Positions 14,828-17,900 of a stretch of DNA of 17,900 nt are shown one piece after another. The translations under genes and the position numbers were made by a program. The stretch's first letter is position 1; each line of letters begins with the position of its first letter. The notes beneath the pieces are model-generated. The model had not been told where the DNA came from. It worked only from the letters and a program-made list of their open reading frames with translations, and made no database searches. Location: contig CALGOE010000198.1 in NCBI GenBank assembly GCA_937958145.1, forward strand, positions 1 through 17,900. Reading direction: 5' to 3'. This DNA is from an uncultured Desulfobacca sp. Its GTDB lineage: Bacteria > Desulfobacterota > Desulfobaccia > Desulfobaccales > Desulfobaccaceae.

Positions 14828-15139
14828 ATGGCTAAGGAAAAGCAATGGCACGACGGCGAAGCCTTGGGACCCTGTCCCATCTGCGGTCGGCCCATGGTGG
14901 CCGGACCCAGTGTAGACCGGCACCATTGGCAGCCGAAAGCGGCCGGGGGCCGGGACGCAGATTTCCTGCACCTGATCTGCCACCGCAAACTGCATTCTCT
15001 GTTCACCGAGAAAGAATTGGCCCAACAATACGCCACTCCTGCAGCCGTGCGCCAACACCCCCGGATGCAGGACTTCATCCGCTGGGTCCGGCGCCGCCCG
15101 CCCCAGTTCATCGACGGCCACAAAAAGCCCCGGCGCTGA
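14828..15139 (+). CDS. Small HNH-endonuclease-like zinc protein
   Basis: This 103-residue basic protein has a CPIC knuckle (Cys16, Cys19), an RHHWQPK stretch with His32-His33, and LICHRKLHSLF with Cys51, His52 and His56. The spacing fits a minimal beta-beta-alpha-metal HNH fold in which CxxC and a later C-x4-H could hold a structural zinc, and His33, His52 or His56 act at the catalytic metal. The C-terminal tail is rich in Arg and Lys, as expected for DNA binding. GAGG about 4 bases before the ATG supports the start. It stands alone, without a methylase, restriction partner or phage genes, so it may be a nicking-type or housekeeping HNH protein. Nuclease activity is an inference from motifs. 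Confidence 0.75.
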   Translation: MAKEKQWHDGEALGPCPICGRPMVAGPSVDRHHWQPKAAGGRDADFLHLICHRKLHSLFTEKELAQQYATPAAVRQHPRMQDFIRWVRRRPPQFIDGHKKPRR

Positions 15140-15169
15140 GAAAATCTCCGAGTATAGGTGAAAAGAAGA

Positions 15170-15198
15170 TTTCCAAACCGGTGCGCTTCTGGTACAAA
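15170..15198 (+). promoter_or_regulatory. Candidate extended -10 promoter for the secreted-protein gene
   Basis: TTTCCA (15170-15175), a 17-base spacer and TACAAA (15193-15198) preceded by TGG form a plausible extended -10 promoter. Transcription would start about 50 bases before the ATG at 15254. Confidence 0.4.
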
Positions 15199-15253
15199 TC
15201 TGGTCATTGGAGCACAGCATCTTTACCAAACCACCTGAGTGCAGGAGGCAGAC

Positions 15254-15646
15254 ATGAAAAGGATGACTGCTTTGTTTCTGGCCATGGTTCTGATCTGCTG
15301 GGCCGAGGGAGCCGGGGCCCAATATATCCCCGACCCGGATATCCAAGGAAAGATCAATGACGCCCAACAGCGGCTCGCCCTGACCGGCCGCATCGCCTAT
15401 GCCCAGGAATTGGGAGGCTACTTTGTCCAGGGCGGCAAGGCCGGCAACAAGACCATCTTGAATCAAAATTACGAAGTGTTAAAAGAATTGGCCCAAAGCC
15501 GCCGGCAGGTCAAAATCCAGGGCCGGGTTAACCCCTTTGACGTCAAGGCCCGTCACATCTTCATCGAGAGCATCGACGACAAACCGTATCAGGGCGACAA
15601 AGCGCCGCTGGTGAAACCCCCCACCAAAGTGACGCCGCTCTTTTAA
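15254..15646 (+). CDS. Small secreted protein of unknown function, possible OB-fold
   Basis: The 130-residue protein begins with a clear signal peptide (MKRMTALFLAMVLICWAEGAGA, cleavage near Ala22-Gln23), with no lipobox cysteine at the cleavage point. The mature part alternates short beta-like stretches: LTGRIAYAQELGGYFVQG, a charged helix around 72-84, then RQVKIQGRVNPFD and HIFIESID. This order resembles periplasmic OB-fold proteins, but I do not recognise the family. AGGAGG (15243-15248) lies 5 bases before the ATG, deciding the start against an upstream GTG. The DMT transporter gene begins 33 bases downstream on the same strand. Function is unknown; a periplasmic binding role would be a guess. 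Confidence 0.85.
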   Translation: MKRMTALFLAMVLICWAEGAGAQYIPDPDIQGKINDAQQRLALTGRIAYAQELGGYFVQGGKAGNKTILNQNYEVLKELAQSRRQVKIQGRVNPFDVKARHIFIESIDDKPYQGDKAPLVKPPTKVTPLF

Positions 15647-15679
15647 CGGCCTTGAGCGCCGCAAGCCCCCTGGTGTGCC

Positions 15680-16117
15680 ATGTCCAACCTCATCATGCTG
15701 ATCATGCTCTTTGCCGCCGGGGCCCTGGCCTCCTGCCAGCCCCTGGTCAATGCCCGCCTGGCGCAGAAAATCGGGCTGGTGGAAAGTTCCTTTATCTCCT
15801 TTCTGGTGGGCACCGTTTTCCTCCTGGCCATGACCTTGCTTTTCGGCCGGGGTTCGTTGGCCCAGATCACCCAGGCCCCCTGGTGGCAACTGACCGGCGG
15901 CCTCATGGGCGCTTTCTTCGTCTTCACGGTCATTCTGGTGGTGCCGAAGATGGGAACCGGCGTGGTGATGGCGGCCACCATCGCCGCCCAATTGCTCATG
16001 GCCCTGGTGTTGGACCATTTTCAGGTCTTTGGCTTCCGCCACATTCCCGTGGACCTGCCCCGGATCATCGGCGCCGGGCTCATGCTGGCCGGCACCTGGC
16101 TGATTATCCGCACCTGA
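15680..16117 (+). CDS. YdcZ/DUF606-type DMT-superfamily transporter
   Basis: This 145-residue membrane protein has about five hydrophobic segments and the N-terminal pattern of YdcZ proteins: GALASCQPLVNARLAQ (14-29), then FISFLVGTVFLL, WWQLTGGLMGAFFV and VVMAATIAAQLLMALVLDHF. These are half-size members of the drug/metabolite transporter superfamily, expected to work as dimers in the inner membrane. Substrates are mostly unknown. The ribosome site before the ATG at 15680 is weak, so it may depend on translation of the preceding gene. The APC permease gene starts 19 bases after its stop, suggesting co-transcription. Confidence 0.88.
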   Translation: MSNLIMLIMLFAAGALASCQPLVNARLAQKIGLVESSFISFLVGTVFLLAMTLLFGRGSLAQITQAPWWQLTGGLMGAFFVFTVILVVPKMGTGVVMAATIAAQLLMALVLDHFQVFGFRHIPVDLPRIIGAGLMLAGTWLIIRT

Positions 16118-16136
16118 GCCGCCTGTCGGAGAAGCC

Positions 16137-17567
16137 ATGGGCTGGCCTGACCTGTTCCGGAAAAAGTCCACCCTCGCAGAACTGCCCCCAGACCAGGCCG
16201 GCGTGCGTTTATGCCGCTGCCTGAGCCGCTTTGACCTCATTGTTTTGGGGGTGGCCCAGATCATCGGCGCCGGTATTTTTGTCATTGCCGGCGTGGGCGT
16301 GCAGGTGGCCGGGCCGGGCATTCTCCTCTCGTTTCTCCTCTCCGGTCTGGTGGCCCTGTTGGCGGCTCTGTGTTATGCCGAGATGGCGGCCATGCAGCCG
16401 GTGGCGGGAGGGGCTTATTCCTATGCCTATGCCATCTTTGGGGAAATCTTTGCCTGGATCATCGGCTGGGATCTGATCCTGGAGTACGGCATGGGCGCGG
16501 CCACCGCCGCGGTGGGCTGGTCCTTTTATTGCCAGGAGTTTTTGCGGGAGATGCAGGTGACGCTGCCGGCTTGGACAGCAAGCGCCGCTTTGGGCCATCC
16601 CGGCGGTCTGGCCAACCTGCCGGCGGCCCTCATCGTCCTGCTGCTGACCCTGGTCTTGATCCTGCGCACCCGGACCAACGCCCTGGTGGCCCGGATCCTG
16701 GTCTTTCTCAAAGTGGGGATCCTGGTGCTGGTGGCGGGGGTGGGCATGTTCTTCGTCAAGCCCGAGAACTGGTTTCCTCTGGCGCCCAAAGGGACCTTCA
16801 GCCTCATCCAGGGCGCCTCCCTGGTGTTCTTTGCCTATCTGGGCTTTGATGTGGTGGCGGTCACCGCCGAGGAAGCCCGGAACCCCCAACGGGACGTCCC
16901 CTGGGGCATCATCGGCTCCCTGTTCATCTGCACTACTCTGTATTTTGCCGTGACCCTGGTGTTGGTGGGCATGGCCCCCTATGACCAGATCTCACCGGAG
17001 GCCCCCTTCTCCAAGATCTTCAAACAGGTAGGCCTCACCTGGATGGCCGGGCTGGTGAGCGTCGGCGCTTTGGGTGGCATCACCAGCGTTCTTTTCACCC
17101 TGCTTTTGGCCCAACCCCGCATCCTCTTTGCCATGGGGCGGGACGGCCTCCTGCCCCCCTGGACCGCCCGCCTGCATCCCCGCTTCCAGACCCCCCATCT
17201 CACCACCCTGGCCTGCGGGGTGGTGGTGGCCGCCGCAGCCGCCTTCACGCCCATCGAAAAACTGGCCTACCTCTGCAACATCGGCACCCTGTTCGCTTTT
17301 TTTGTGGTCTGCCTGGGAGTCTTTATCCTGCGCTGGACCCGTCCCGAGGCCCCCCGCCCCTTCCGCATCCCCGCCGGCAAGATGGTTTCCCTTTCCGGCG
17401 CGCTGGCGTCTTTGGCCCTCATGCTCTCCATGCCCTGGGATTCCTGGATCAGACTGCTCCTGTGGCTGGCCCTGGGGATGGCCATCTATTTCGGCTATCA
17501 GGCCAGACAGAGCAGAAGGAAAAAAACGGAGGGCGGTGGCCAAGACCAGGAGGAAAAGACGGTTTAG
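16137..17567 (+). CDS. APC-family amino acid permease (cationic amino acid transporter-like)
   Basis: This 476-residue protein has about twelve membrane spans. Family hallmarks are GAGIFV (44-49) in the first, broken helix, the YAEMAAMQPVAGGAYSYAY region (80-98), and FFAYLGFDVVAVTAEEARNP followed by QRDVPWGI before the seventh span, all typical of the APC superfamily and its CAT subgroup. The polar tail (about 457-476) is rich in Lys, Gln and Glu. It should import amino acids with protons or act as an exchanger at the inner membrane. The subgroup suggests cationic or broad amino acids, but specificity cannot be read. GGAG 5-8 bases before the ATG supports the start, and the gene follows the YdcZ-like gene by 19 bases. 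Confidence 0.93.
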   Translation: MGWPDLFRKKSTLAELPPDQAGVRLCRCLSRFDLIVLGVAQIIGAGIFVIAGVGVQVAGPGILLSFLLSGLVALLAALCYAEMAAMQPVAGGAYSYAYAIFGEIFAWIIGWDLILEYGMGAATAAVGWSFYCQEFLREMQVTLPAWTASAALGHPGGLANLPAALIVLLLTLVLILRTRTNALVARILVFLKVGILVLVAGVGMFFVKPENWFPLAPKGTFSLIQGASLVFFAYLGFDVVAVTAEEARNPQRDVPWGIIGSLFICTTLYFAVTLVLVGMAPYDQISPEAPFSKIFKQVGLTWMAGLVSVGALGGITSVLFTLLLAQPRILFAMGRDGLLPPWTARLHPRFQTPHLTTLACGVVVAAAAAFTPIEKLAYLCNIGTLFAFFVVCLGVFILRWTRPEAPRPFRIPAGKMVSLSGALASLALMLSMPWDSWIRLLLWLALGMAIYFGYQARQSRRKKTEGGGQDQEEKTV

Positions 17568-17900
17568 CAGCATCAGTTCATTTGCCCAGCCCCTTGGTCA
17601 GGAACAGTCAGCATGGACCGCGGCCCGCACCCAGCCCTGAGGATGGCCGATATTTGTTAGATGCCTCCTTAACCTCACCTTAGTTTATGTCAAGGGCCAA
17701 CGAATCGCGCTCCGGACCAGCGGCGGCCTATTTCGGGAAATGGCGCAGGAAATCAGACTTCCCACGTTCCAGAACAGGATCATTGTTTGTTTTCGCCAGT
17801 TCCTCCTTTTGATCTTGAAACTGATCAGCCAGTTACTGGCGCTGAAGGATAACTTACTGGACTATATTCCTATACTCAATATTATTTAAAATAGGGTCAC
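17568..17900 (+). other. Non-coding end of window with one doubtful small ORF
   Basis: After the permease stop no convincing gene or terminator appears, and the last 150 bases are distinctly more AT-rich than the rest. A plus-strand frame is open from 17641 to a TAA at 17887-17889, with its only ATG at 17740, giving 49 residues. The product starts MAQEIRLPTFQNRIIV and is Leu/Ile-rich and amphipathic. It lacks a ribosome site and I recognise no family. Short inverted repeats CGCCAGT/ACTGGCG and CCAGT-T-ACTGG lie at about 17796-17841. Confidence 0.4.

Overview
The window looks like a GC-rich, Gram-negative bacterial chromosome. An LptE-type outer-membrane lipoprotein gene follows leuS, an order known from diderms. 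The mix of a DASS anion transporter, two P-protein-like permeases, a one-piece ADP-forming acyl-CoA synthetase and a NarL-type two-component pair would suit an anaerobic Desulfobacterota-type organism, for example a sulfate reducer. That assignment is inference; no rRNA or diagnostic metabolic gene is present.

Positions 1-569: the 5' part of a beta-carbonic anhydrase gene runs off the left edge on the minus strand. It diverges from the rightward genes, and a UUCG-capped hairpin sits in its leader.

Positions 570-9153 (all plus strand) form a transport and regulation block. In order: a short membrane histidine kinase, its NarL-type response regulator, a degenerate receiver domain joined in frame to a CBS-domain pair, a DASS (SLC13) anion transporter, and two close paralogues of an ArsB/NhaD/P-protein-like permease with an exported N-terminal beta domain. 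The receiver-CBS gene has a strong ribosome binding site and ATG exactly at the domain junction, so it may make both a fusion and a free CBS protein. The simplest reading is a regulated anion-uptake locus; the substrate (sulfate, dicarboxylate or other) cannot be read from sequence.

Positions 9154-14590: a cluster of short palindromic repeats separates the block from leftward genes for an LptE-like lipoprotein, LeuS and an ADP-forming acetate-CoA ligase-like enzyme. A terminator and candidate promoters separate leuS from the ligase gene.

Positions 14591-17900 (plus strand): a small HNH-type protein, a small secreted protein with a possible OB-fold, a YdcZ-type DMT transporter and an APC amino acid permease. 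The last 333 bases hold only a doubtful small ORF.

The intergenic spaces carry at least four kinds of short palindromic repeat (2205-2250, 6820-7163, 9184-9257), which is the most striking non-coding feature. I saw no CRISPR array, tRNA, rRNA, insertion sequence or phage gene.
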